From: CAXMST01 sp963712765
GTDB taxonomy: Bacteria > Actinomycetota > Thermoleophilia > Solirubrobacterales > 70-9
Length of the DNA: 64,000 nucleotides
Direction: 5' to 3'
Assembly: GCA_963712765.1 (NCBI GenBank)
Contig: CAVQIX010000005.1
Coordinates: 186,001-250,000, forward strand
A program made the translations under genes and the position numbers. Shown piece by piece: positions 39,452 through 47,351 of the stretch; within the stretch, counting starts at the first letter, position 1; each line of letters starts with the position of its first letter. Below the pieces are notes generated by a model that ran no database searches, was not told the origin of the DNA, and saw only the letters and a program-made list of their open reading frames with translations.

Positions 39452-41100
39452 GGGGTGATTGCTGCGGCAGCTCCCGAGCTCGAGCTCGGCTCCTTGAGCC
39501 CGAGGACGATACGAGCGATCGCAAGGTCGCTCTCCTCCCCGCTGCCGGCGATCAGGTAGTTGAGCGCATCGAGGACGGGCTGGACCTGCTGGAAGTCCGG
39601 GTTGCCGGTCTGTCCGGTGCTCTCGAGGAGCGCGAGGATGGTCGGGAAGTCGAAGTAGAGGGCCGGCGCCAGGCCGTCGAGGGCACCGGCGGCCTCGGAG
39701 AAATTGGCCGACTGGTCCAGCGTCTCGGCCGGGTTGAGCAGATCATCGATCGTGACGCCGGCGATCGCAACGAGCATCTTGCCCTTGGTGACCGCTACCT
39801 CGGCGCCCACGGGGGCTCCGGCGAGGCCGGAGATCTGGAAGCCGTCGGCGGTCTTGGCGACCTGGATACCCCGCCGGGAGGCCAGGCTCTTGCGGATCTT
39901 CTCGACCGCCCTGGAGGCCGCCGCCTCGTCGTCGGTGTCGATCACGATTCCGGCGCCGAGCTCGAACGGCGAACTTCCCGCCGCGTAGACGGCCATGTCG
40001 CCGGCCCATGCCAGGTCCTTGCTCAGGTCGAGGCCGATTGCGCTCTCGAGCTCTCCGGCGACATCCGGCACCGAGGCCCCGGGGGGCAGCGCTCCGGACT
40101 CGACCCCCGACTGCAGGCCGTCGAGGAAGCTCTGAAAGCCCATTGAGACGCTCTCGCCCACCATCGGCACCCCGAGCGCAAGCCAGGCGTTCGCCGGCAG
40201 CGTCGAGACGATCTCGGTCGACTGCGTCCCCTCGCCGGCCGGCCCGGTGGCCTCGATCGCGAGCGAATCGGAGGAAGCCTGGCCTGAGATCACCACGGGG
40301 CCGCCGCGGAGCTGGTCGAGCTGAGCTCCCGCGCCCTCGAGGTCCTTCTCGGAGACCTGACCGGAGTCGACCGCAAGATCGACCAAGGCGCCGACGTCGA
40401 TGTAGGAGCGGAACAAGCTGTCTTGCGGGGCTCCGTCGATCGCGTCCGTCGCCTGGGTGTCGTCGGCGAGCGAATCGCCGCTGGAGGCGTCGACCGCGGC
40501 CTCGAAGGACTCCTGGGGGCCGGCGACGAGGAAATCACCGACGATCCCGATCGCGTTGCCTTCGCTGTCGAGCAGGTAGTCGACGCCCTGGTAGGTCTCG
40601 TCAGTCTCGGTCAGGTCATCGGCGTCGGCGGCCCTCCGGACCGCCTCTCGGGCCGCGTCCTGATCCGTGACCGCGACAGCGACCGCGCCGTTGCCATCGA
40701 CATTGGCCGCCGCACCGGCCGCGTCGGAGCCGGTCGAGCCGGCGAAGTCGATCAGGAACAACCCTGCCTGCCGGCCGAGCCAGGGCTCGACGTCCTCGGC
40801 ATAGCTGAAGCCCTGCTCGGAGAGGCTCTGGTCGAGCTGCTCGGTGATCACGCCGGAGGGATCCTCCTCGCCGGTCAGCTTCTGCAACGCCGAATCGAGA
40901 CCGTCCTTCTGCTCACCCTCGGGACGGACCACTGCCTCGAAGTAGAGCGGGGCTCCTGCCGGAGTCACGGTCGCCGGTGAGGGCCCGCCGTCACTGCCCC
41001 CGCCGCCCTCATCGTCCCCGCAGGCGACGAGGAGAAGGGCCGCAATCACGGCCGCGAAGAGCATGAGCGATCGATACACGCTTTGTGCAGGCTGGTTCAT
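39448..41100 (-). CDS. Large DUF3352-like lipoprotein
   Basis: The protein has 550 residues. A signal peptide with lipobox LLLVAC (Cys about 27) is followed by a Gly/Ser/Asp linker, then a globular exported part. The pattern APLYFEAVVRPEGEQKD, repeated AVAVTDQDAAREAVRR/..DTDDEAAASRAVEKIRK segments and FLVAGPQESFEAAVDAS match DUF3352-type proteins, which have no assigned function. Sequence is acidic and Ala/Gly/Ser-rich. ATG 41100 lies nine bases after TAGGAT. Its stop overlaps acpS, so an exported protein is translationally coupled to a cytosolic lipid enzyme. Confidence 0.8.
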   Translation of the reverse strand: MNQPAQSVYRSLMLFAAVIAALLLVACGDDEGGGGSDGGPSPATVTPAGAPLYFEAVVRPEGEQKDGLDSALQKLTGEEDPSGVITEQLDQSLSEQGFSYAEDVEPWLGRQAGLFLIDFAGSTGSDAAGAAANVDGNGAVAVAVTDQDAAREAVRRAADADDLTETDETYQGVDYLLDSEGNAIGIVGDFLVAGPQESFEAAVDASSGDSLADDTQATDAIDGAPQDSLFRSYIDVGALVDLAVDSGQVSEKDLEGAGAQLDQLRGGPVVISGQASSDSLAIEATGPAGEGTQSTEIVSTLPANAWLALGVPMVGESVSMGFQSFLDGLQSGVESGALPPGASVPDVAGELESAIGLDLSKDLAWAGDMAVYAAGSSPFELGAGIVIDTDDEAAASRAVEKIRKSLASRRGIQVAKTADGFQISGLAGAPVGAEVAVTKGKMLVAIAGVTIDDLLNPAETLDQSANFSEAAGALDGLAPALYFDFPTILALLESTGQTGNPDFQQVQPVLDALNYLIAGSGEESDLAIARIVLGLKEPSSSSGAAAAITP

Positions 41101-41109
41101 AGGCGCAGA

Positions 41110-41115
41110 ATCCTA
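41110..41115 (-). promoter_or_regulatory. -10 hexamer TAGGAT before the DUF3352-like lipoprotein gene
   Basis: TAGGAT on the minus strand is nine bases before ATG 41100 and lies in the 44-base gap after glmS. It suggests a separate promoter for lipoprotein-acpS-nnrD-alr-CCA enzyme. Confidence 0.45.
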
Positions 41116-41144
41116 GACGCTGGCGGCGACGCCCCGGGCCCGGA

Positions 41145-43001
41145 TCACTCGACCGTGACCGTCTTGGCGAGGTTGCGGGGCTGGTCGACGTTGAGGCCAA
41201 GCAGGCGCGCCGTGTCGTACGCCAGCAGCTGCAACGGGAGCACTGCGAGGATCGGCTGCAGGATCCAGTCCGTACGGGGGATGAAGATCGTCTGATCGGC
41301 CGATTCCGCGACGATCTCTGAGCCCTCGGTCGCGATCGCGATCACGTCGGCGCCGCGGGCCCGCACCTCGGCGACGTTGGAGAGCACCTTCTCGAGGATC
41401 GGGCTGTCGGTGGCTACGCAGACGACCGGAGTCGATTCGTCCAGCAGAGCAATCGGACCGTGCTTCATCTCCCCTGCGGCGTAGGCGTCCGAGGGTATGT
41501 AGGAGATCTCCTTCATCTTCAGGGCTCCCTCGAGGCAGATCGGCAACCCGATGTGGCGTCCGAGGAAGAGGAAGAACCGGCCCTCGTAATGGGAGCGCGC
41601 GACCGCCCGGACCTGCTCCTCGGTGGATTCGAGCGTCTCCGCAATCAGGTGCGGCAGCCGCTTCAGGTCGACGATCAGGTCGGCGAGGCGCTCCGGCGAG
41701 AGCCTGCCGCGCGCCTCGGCGAGCCAGAGCCCGAGCAGATACATCGCCGCCACCTGGCTGGTGAAGGTCTTGGTCGCGGCGACACCTATCTCGATTCCCG
41801 CTCGGGTGAAGAGAACCGAGTTCGCGTCGCGCGTCGCCTGGCTGCCCATCACGTTGGTGAGCGCGACGACGTGGGCGCCACGCTCGCGGGCCAGGCGCAT
41901 TGCCGCCAGGGTGTCGGCGGTCTCGCCCGACTGCGTGATCCCGATGACCAGATCCTCGGGACCGAGGACGGGATCGCGGTACCGGAACTCGGAGGCGATG
42001 TCCATCTCGACCGGGATCCGCGCCCAGTGCTCGATCGCGTAGCGACCGACGAGGCCGGCGTGGTAGCTGGTGCCGCAGGCGACGATCACGACCCTGCGCA
42101 GAGCCGCGGCCTTCTCGGCCGGGTACTCGAGCTCGCTGAGATCGACCGAGTCGATCTCAGGCAGGCGGTCGGCGATGGTCTCGGCGACTGCGTCGGGCTG
42201 CTCGTGGATCTCCTTCATCATGAAGGTGGGGTAGCCACCCCGCTCCGCGGCCTCCTCGTCCCAGGTGACCTCGATCTCCTCGCGATCGATCGGAGCGCCG
42301 TCCGCGTCGGTTACCTCGACGCCATCGCCGGTGAGGATCACGATGTCGCCGTTCTCGATCTGAACGACCCGACGGGTTTCCTTCAGGAAAGCGGGGATCG
42401 CGGAGGCGAGGAAGCTCTCTCCATCGCCGACGCCGACCACGAGCGGGCACTCCTGCCGCGCCCCGACCAGCAGGTCGGGGTGCTTGGCGTGCATGGCGAC
42501 GAAGGCGTAGTGGCCACGGAGATCGGCGAAGGCGGCGCGAACGGCCTCCACGAGGTCCCCCTCGTAATGGCGCTCGATCAGGTGGGCAACGATCTCGGCG
42601 TCGGTCTCGGAGCTGAAGATGTGGCCGTCGGAGCTGAGCTCCCGCCTCAGCTCGGAGTGATTCTCGACGATGCCGTTGAGGACGATGTGGACCTGGTCGG
42701 AGCAGTCGCCGTGTGGATGTGCGTTCTCCTCGGTGACCCGGCCGTGCGTCGCCCAGCGGGTATGAGCGAGTCCGATCGTCGCCTGTGCCTCGGCCACCGC
42801 GACGGCGCCGTTGCCCGCCGCATCGGCGACGGCGCTGCGGAGGTTGGAGAGGTTGCCGACGGCGCGGACGCTCTCGATCCGACCCTCATCGAGCAGGGAG
42901 ACGCCGGCGGAATCGTATCCGCGATATTCGAGCTTCTCGAGGCCGGCGATGAGGAGATCCCGGCACGGCCTGGCACCCACATATCCGACGATGCCGCACA
43001 T
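41145..43001 (-). CDS. glmS: Glutamine-fructose-6-phosphate aminotransferase (isomerizing)
   Basis: GlmS makes glucosamine-6-phosphate, the first step to UDP-GlcNAc. It has 618 residues. MCGIVGYVG gives the N-terminal Cys nucleophile of the glutaminase domain, with LEYRGYDSAGV, HTRWATHG and LNGIVENHSEL. Two SIS domains follow (VACGTSYHAGL, GITQSGETADTLAA, LGRHIGLPICLEGALKMKEISY), and the C-terminus ends DQPRNLAKTVTVE as in the family. Start ATG 43001 is fixed by the catalytic Cys. No glmS ribozyme is seen upstream. Confidence 0.97.
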   Translation of the reverse strand: MCGIVGYVGARPCRDLLIAGLEKLEYRGYDSAGVSLLDEGRIESVRAVGNLSNLRSAVADAAGNGAVAVAEAQATIGLAHTRWATHGRVTEENAHPHGDCSDQVHIVLNGIVENHSELRRELSSDGHIFSSETDAEIVAHLIERHYEGDLVEAVRAAFADLRGHYAFVAMHAKHPDLLVGARQECPLVVGVGDGESFLASAIPAFLKETRRVVQIENGDIVILTGDGVEVTDADGAPIDREEIEVTWDEEAAERGGYPTFMMKEIHEQPDAVAETIADRLPEIDSVDLSELEYPAEKAAALRRVVIVACGTSYHAGLVGRYAIEHWARIPVEMDIASEFRYRDPVLGPEDLVIGITQSGETADTLAAMRLARERGAHVVALTNVMGSQATRDANSVLFTRAGIEIGVAATKTFTSQVAAMYLLGLWLAEARGRLSPERLADLIVDLKRLPHLIAETLESTEEQVRAVARSHYEGRFFLFLGRHIGLPICLEGALKMKEISYIPSDAYAAGEMKHGPIALLDESTPVVCVATDSPILEKVLSNVAEVRARGADVIAIATEGSEIVAESADQTIFIPRTDWILQPILAVLPLQLLAYDTARLLGLNVDQPRNLAKTVTVE

Positions 43002-43128
43002 TCGGCCTCCCGGGTTGCAATTGGATCGGTACCCCGCACCTCCACGGGGCCGCCACAGGTTAGAGGCCACCCGCAGCGGAGGCGAACGAAGCCGCCCTGA
43101 TCGGTCGCGGTCGGCCGGCGGTCCCGCC

Positions 43129-44445
43129 TCAGCCCAGAGCGCGCTCGGCAGCCTCGACCAATCGGCCGAGGACCTGCTTGCACTCGTCCTCGTCGGGCCC
43201 CTCGACCATGACCCTGATCAGCGGCTCGGTCCCGGAGGGCCGGACGAGGACCCGACCTCGGCCCTCCAGCCGGGCGCCCTCGCGACCGACCGCCTCCCAC
43301 AGCGCGGTGGCGCCGTCGAGCGCGTCCTTGCTCGGGATGCGGACGTTCTCCAGGTACTGCGGGAGCTTGTGGATCGGCCGGACCTCGGCGAGCCTGCGAT
43401 CGCCCAGCGCCCGGCTCACCAACAGCGCCGCAGCGAGCCCGTCGCCGGTGGCGGCAAAATCGGTCCAGATGATGTGACCGGACTGCTCGCCGCCGATCGT
43501 CCAGCCCCGCTCGACCAGTTCCTCGATCACATAGCGATCGCCGACCTTGGTGGTGGCGACCTCGATCCCGGCCTCCCGCATCGCGGTGTGGAACCCGTAG
43601 TTGGTCATCACCGTGACGGCGGCGCCTCCGGAGAGCTCGCCGACGCGATCGAGATGGAGCGCCGCCAGGGCGACGATCTCGTCCCCGTCGAACGGCCGGC
43701 CGTCGCCGTCGACGGCGAGCACGCGATCACCATCACCATCGAAGGCGAAGCCGAGCTCGGCGCCCTCACGCTCGACCGCCTCGGCGATGTAGCCGAGGTG
43801 CGTGGACCCGCAGCCCTCGTTGATGTTGCGGCCGTCGGGCTCGGTGGCGATTGCGACCACATCCGCCCCGAGACGCTCGAAGGCGGCCGGGGCGACGCGG
43901 TAGGTGGCGCCGTTGGCGCAGTCGAGGACGATCCTGCGGCCGCTCAGATCGAGGTCGAAGGCGGTCCCGAGCTCACGTAGGTAGTCGTCGCGGGCGCCCT
44001 CGAGCTTGCGGATCCTGCCCGCGGCCGAGCCCGGCGCCGCCCCGGCCCCGACCCGCGCCTCCACACGCAGCTCGGCGTCGTCGTCGAGCTTGCGGCCGGC
44101 GCTGTCGAAGAACTTGATCCCGTTGTCCTGCCAGGGATTGTGAGAGGCGGAGACCATCGCCGCAAGGTCGAAGCCGTGGCGGCGAACGAGGATCGCCGCC
44201 GCCGGTGTCGGCAACACGCCGCCCAGGAAGACGTCGGCCCCCGACGCCGCCATTCCCGCTGCCAGCGCCGACTCGAGCATGTGACCGGACTCACGCGTGT
44301 CGCGGATAATCAGCACCTGCGGCCGCTCGGAGGCGACCTCGGCGGCGGTGGCGCGGCCGAGCGCAAGCGCCAACTCCGGGGTGAGCTTCGCGCCAACCGG
44401 ACCGCGGACCCCGTCGGTCCCGAACAGCTTCCGCTTCGTCTTCAT
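43129..44445 (-). CDS. glmM: Phosphoglucosamine mutase
   Basis: GlmM converts glucosamine-6-phosphate to glucosamine-1-phosphate, the step after GlmS. It has 438 residues. LFGTDGVRGPVG is the N-terminal signature, MVSASHNPWQDNGIK holds the phosphoserine, FAFDGDGDRVLAVD the metal loop (DGDGD), and GEQSGHIIW and VRPSGTEPLIRVMVEG the substrate and phosphate sites. ATG 44445 has a TAAGAT hexamer nine bases upstream. glmS follows 127 bases downstream. Confidence 0.97.
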   Translation of the reverse strand: MKTKRKLFGTDGVRGPVGAKLTPELALALGRATAAEVASERPQVLIIRDTRESGHMLESALAAGMAASGADVFLGGVLPTPAAAILVRRHGFDLAAMVSASHNPWQDNGIKFFDSAGRKLDDDAELRVEARVGAGAAPGSAAGRIRKLEGARDDYLRELGTAFDLDLSGRRIVLDCANGATYRVAPAAFERLGADVVAIATEPDGRNINEGCGSTHLGYIAEAVEREGAELGFAFDGDGDRVLAVDGDGRPFDGDEIVALAALHLDRVGELSGGAAVTVMTNYGFHTAMREAGIEVATTKVGDRYVIEELVERGWTIGGEQSGHIIWTDFAATGDGLAAALLVSRALGDRRLAEVRPIHKLPQYLENVRIPSKDALDGATALWEAVGREGARLEGRGRVLVRPSGTEPLIRVMVEGPDEDECKQVLGRLVEAAERALG

Positions 44446-44454
44446 GGGGACGGG

Positions 44455-44460
44455 ATCTTA
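44455..44460 (-). promoter_or_regulatory. -10 hexamer TAAGAT for glmM
   Basis: TAAGAT lies nine bases before ATG 44445, in the short gap after rpsI. Confidence 0.45.
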
Positions 44461-44512
44461 TGAGTGCCGCAAGCAGCTCACGCCGGCTGGAAGCCTCCCT
44501 GCAGGGCGCTGC

Positions 44513-45310
44513 TCAGCGCTTGCTGAACTGCGGCTTCTTGCGCGCCTTCTTCAGACCGGCCTTGCGGCGCTCCTTCTCGCGCGCATCCCGGGTCAGTAGC
44601 CCGCGGCGCTTGAGGTCGCCTCGCAGCTCCGGATCGAGATCGCAGAGGGCCCGGGCGATGCCGTGGCGAACCGCTCCGGCCTGGCCAGTGATCCCGCCGC
44701 CGTGGACGCGGACGGTGACCTTCAGCGAGCTGTCGTATCCAGCGGTCAAAAGGGGCTGGCGGGCGATCGACTGATGGTAGGCGCGGGGGAAGTAGTCGTC
44801 GAGTGGTCGGCCGTTGATCTCGATCTCACCGCCTCCTGCGCGCAGGATGACTCGGGCGACGGCGTTCTTGCGCTTGCCCGTCGCCTGGATCGAAGCATCG
44901 CTGGGGACGGCGACGGCAGCGCGACGGGGAACGTCCTCGTCGTGATCGCGTGCGGCGTCGGCTTCGCGGCGAGCGCGCTCCTCCTCTTCGGCCTCCAGCG
45001 CCGCCCTCTCCTCGGCGGTGAGCTCGCGCTCCTCGGTGATCGCGATCGGCTCCAGGTTGGCGCCGGGTACGACGTCCTTCTCGGACTTCCCGCCGGCGTC
45101 CGGGGACGGCCGCCGAGGAGGCGCCTCGGCCGCGGGCTGCCCAGCCGCAGAGGGCTCTTCAGCGGCCGGTTCGGGTTCAGGGGTATCGGCAGGCGCGTCC
45201 GGCGCCTCCTCGGCGGCGGGCTGCTCGGTGGCGGCTTCGGGCTGCTCGGAGGTCTGCTCGGCGTCGGGCTGCTCGGGGTTCTCCGGCGCCTCGGCGTTAT
45301 CGTCGGTCAC
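44513..45310 (-). CDS. rpsI: Ribosomal protein uS9 with long acidic N-terminal extension
   Basis: The S9 domain occupies the last 125 or so residues (from about 141): IQATGKRKNAVARVILRAGG, YFPRAYHQSIARQPLLTAGY, GGGITGQAGAVRHGIARAL and the basic tail GLKKARKKPQFSKR that reaches the ribosomal P-site. Before it lie about 140 residues of Glu/Ala/Pro-rich, low-complexity sequence with a short Glu/Arg coiled stretch, giving 265 residues against about 130 in E. coli. GTG 45310 overlaps the rplM stop (GTGA), so the extension is in the translated frame. Confidence 0.93.
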   Translation of the reverse strand: MTDDNAEAPENPEQPDAEQTSEQPEAATEQPAAEEAPDAPADTPEPEPAAEEPSAAGQPAAEAPPRRPSPDAGGKSEKDVVPGANLEPIAITEERELTAEERAALEAEEEERARREADAARDHDEDVPRRAAVAVPSDASIQATGKRKNAVARVILRAGGGEIEINGRPLDDYFPRAYHQSIARQPLLTAGYDSSLKVTVRVHGGGITGQAGAVRHGIARALCDLDPELRGDLKRRGLLTRDAREKERRKAGLKKARKKPQFSKR

Positions 45311-45741
45311 GATCGCACCTCCATGGGCTCTGGCTGCTGTGCCGCGTGCGGATGATCCGGACCGGCGTAGACCTTCAGCTTCAGCAGCTGCTTGCGCGCA
45401 AGCTTGTTGCGCGGCAGCATCCCCTTGACGGCTAGACGGATGACGTCCTCGGGGCTGCGCTCGAGCATCTCGCCAAGCGTTCGCGATCGGATGCCGCCCG
45501 GAAAGCCGCTGTGGCGCCAGTACTTCTTCGCCTCTCGCTTCTGCCCGGTGACCACGATCCTCTCGGCGTTGACGACGATGACGAAGTCGCCGACATCGGT
45601 ATGAGGGGTGAACTGCGGCTTGTGCTTGCCGCGGAGCGTCGTCGCGATCTGGGTGGCGAGACGACCGAGCGTCCTGCCCTCGGCGTCGACGACGTACCAG
45701 TCCCGCTGACGGTCGGCTGTTGTTGCTGCGTAGGTCTTCAT
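45307..45741 (-). CDS. rplM: Ribosomal protein uL13
   Basis: L13 has 144 residues, the normal size. DWYVVDAEGRTLGRLATQIA, HTDVGDFVIVVNAERI, KKYWRHSGFPGG and MLPRNKLARKQLLKLKVYAG are the family blocks. The gene is first of the rplM-rpsI pair, as in nearly all bacteria. No Shine-Dalgarno precedes ATG 45741. Instead a stable hairpin and T-run stand right before it (45747-45780), which suggests regulation in the leader. Confidence 0.96.
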   Translation of the reverse strand: MKTYAATTADRQRDWYVVDAEGRTLGRLATQIATTLRGKHKPQFTPHTDVGDFVIVVNAERIVVTGQKREAKKYWRHSGFPGGIRSRTLGEMLERSPEDVIRLAVKGMLPRNKLARKQLLKLKVYAGPDHPHAAQQPEPMEVRS

Positions 45742-45746
45742 GCGTG

Positions 45747-45780
45747 AAAAACCGCGTCCCGGCTGAGGCCGGACGACGCG
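45747..45780 (-). promoter_or_regulatory. Hairpin plus U-run in the rplM leader (attenuator-like)
   Basis: On the minus strand CGCGTC-(GT bulge)-CCGGC, loop CTCA, GCCGG-GACGCG form an 11-bp stem (45753-45780). G and five T (45747-45751) follow, ending five bases before the rplM start codon. It has the form of an intrinsic terminator but sits between promoter and gene. No gene upstream on this strand could need it as terminator. Confidence 0.5.
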
Positions 45781-45788
45781 GGCGCAGC

Positions 45789-45794
45789 ATGATA
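45789..45794 (-). promoter_or_regulatory. -10 hexamer TATCAT for rplM-rpsI
   Basis: TATCAT on the minus strand predicts a start near 45782, so the leader hairpin would be at the very 5' end of the message. No clear -35 is seen. Confidence 0.4.
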
Positions 45795-45905
45795 GCGCTG
45801 TGGGCCGGATCCGGCGGGCGCCCATCCGTGGGCGCAGGCCTGCACTGCGATGGTTTCCTAACAGTCGAGCCGGTTTGTTAGTGGCTCGTTGCAATTGTAT
45901 TTATG

Positions 45906-45933
45906 TTGACCCCGCCGCGTGCGTAGCTATACT
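45906..45933 (+). promoter_or_regulatory. Sigma-70-type promoter TTGACC-N16-TATACT
   Basis: TTGACC (45906-45911) and TATACT (45928-45933) are separated by 16 bases, the closest match to the housekeeping consensus in the window. The predicted start near 45940 lies just ahead of the riboswitch. The stretch 45795-45905 holds no other feature I can support. Confidence 0.75.
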
Positions 45934-45947
45934 GCCCGCCAACTTGG

Positions 45948-46104
45948 AACTGCCTAATCCTCTTGCGGCCATCGCAAGCGGAGCGGGGGAACCGCAGGGA
46001 GAGGTCGAATACCTCCCCCAGGGGCGAATCCGGACCGCACACACATAAGTCCGGTAGCGCTGCTCTTTCGGCGCGAGCCCGTCAGCTAACCCCGTAGGCC
46101 TGAA
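45948..46104 (+). promoter_or_regulatory. Cyclic di-AMP riboswitch (ydaO/yuaA type)
   Basis: The 3' block CCCGTCAGCTAACCCCGTAGGC (46079-46099 region) and the inner GGGGCGAATCCGG block (46021 on) are the conserved elements of the ydaO class. GCCTA (45952-45956) pairs with TAGGC (46095-46099) as the closing stem, and CTTGCG-GCCAT-CGCAAG forms an internal hairpin. In actinobacteria this class commonly precedes genes for cell-wall hydrolases, as here (M23 peptidase 20 bases downstream). Known members turn expression off when c-di-AMP is high. Confidence 0.88.
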
Positions 46105-46123
46105 TCGAGGAAGAGAGACACGA

Positions 46124-47263
46124 GTGAGCTCCGGCAGCCGGCGCCGAACCCAGAGGAACCGCGGGGTTACCCTCGCGACCGCTGCCTTGCTCGCGACCGC
46201 GATCACCACCGGCGGCGTGGCCAGCGGCGACGGCGGCATCACCGCGCCGAAGCCGCCCGAGCCAAAGGACGTGCGCTGCCTCGAGCGCTGCCTCGATACC
46301 CGCGTCGTGACCGAGACCGGGACGGCAGAGATCACCGGCAAGAACCTGGGAGGCGTGACCGCAGTCAAGATCAGCTCGGAGGAAGGCAGGATTCAGATCG
46401 AGTCGCCCAAGGCCTCCGCGAACTCGGTCCGGATCCGCATGCCCCGCGGCGCCACGACCGGCAAGCCCTTGCTTCTCGACGACTACGGCAACAGGGTCCG
46501 CTCCCCGGTCAAGCTCGGGGTCCGACCCGAGGAGGCCCTGACCGAGGTCGATGGCTTCGATGTCCGCGAGACCGAGGCCACCCCCCGCAAGACCTTCTTC
46601 AACGGCAAGCGTCGCAGCCAGGTCGACTACCTGTTCGAGGCCGAGGCACCCACCGATGTCCGCATCGACGTCCTCAAGGGCAAGGAGCGGAAGCTCGTCG
46701 ACTCGATCGTCCAGCGGGACCAGCAACCGTTCGCCAACCACTCCGCAACCTGGGACGGGCTCTCCGACAGCGGCAAGGTGGCCCCCAACGGCAAATACCG
46801 CTTCGAGGTGACCCAGCTATCCGGAGGCCGGGGCGAGCGCGCCAAGTTCCGCTACTACGACCACAAGTTCCCACTCGCCGGCAAGCACACCTACGGCGAC
46901 GGCCTGGGCGCCGGCCGCGGCCACCAGGGCCAGGACGTTTTCGCCAAGTGCGGCAACCCGATCTACGCTGCCCGCGGCGGCAGGGTGCAGGTCCGGGCCT
47001 CCCACAGCGCCGCCGGCAACTACCTCGTGATCGACGGCCGCAAGACCGGCCGCGACTACGTCTACATGCATCTGGAGAAGCGCGGCCGCCCCCGCCAGGG
47101 CTCCAAGGTCAAGACCGGCGACGTCATCGGCTACGAGTCCGACACCGGTCGCGCAACGGGCTGTCACCTCCACTTCGAGCTCTGGTCGGCCCCCGGCTGG
47201 TACGAGGGCGGCCGTCCAATCAACCCGACCAAGCCGCTGAAGCGCTGGGACGGCTGGTCCTAG
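46124..47263 (+). CDS. Secreted M23-family peptidase under a c-di-AMP riboswitch
   Basis: The protein has 379 residues. A signal segment (VTLATAALLATAITTGGVAS) is followed by a domain with two close Cys (RCLERC) and an IPT-like beta fold (TGTAEITGKNLGGVTAVKIS). Next is a FlgD-type Ig region (DGLSDSGKVAPNGKYRFEV) and the C-terminal LytM/M23 domain from about residue 255. Zinc ligands are in GRGHQGQDVFA (His, Asp) and GCHLHFELW (HxH). It probably cuts peptide cross-links in peptidoglycan. The start is GTG 46124, with GAGGAAGAG as a loosely spaced ribosome site. It is convergent with guaA. Confidence 0.88.
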   Translation: MSSGSRRRTQRNRGVTLATAALLATAITTGGVASGDGGITAPKPPEPKDVRCLERCLDTRVVTETGTAEITGKNLGGVTAVKISSEEGRIQIESPKASANSVRIRMPRGATTGKPLLLDDYGNRVRSPVKLGVRPEEALTEVDGFDVRETEATPRKTFFNGKRRSQVDYLFEAEAPTDVRIDVLKGKERKLVDSIVQRDQQPFANHSATWDGLSDSGKVAPNGKYRFEVTQLSGGRGERAKFRYYDHKFPLAGKHTYGDGLGAGRGHQGQDVFAKCGNPIYAARGGRVQVRASHSAAGNYLVIDGRKTGRDYVYMHLEKRGRPRQGSKVKTGDVIGYESDTGRATGCHLHFELWSAPGWYEGGRPINPTKPLKRWDGWS

Positions 47264-47351
47264 ACCATTGACGGCCCGCTGGGTCGTCGCCAAACGCCGC
47301 CGACGGGGCCGGGCCCCACCGGCCGCGCCCGCAGCAACGCCCCGGGAGGGC

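Noticed and set aside
43002..43128. Possible glmS ribozyme or riboswitch upstream of glmS
   Set aside because: No conserved glmS ribozyme core is visible in the 127-base gap; the class is not typical of actinobacteria.
47264..47351. Terminator between the M23 gene and guaA
   Set aside because: GC-rich stretches such as GGGGC-CGG-GCCCC can pair, but stems are short and no T-run follows on either strand.
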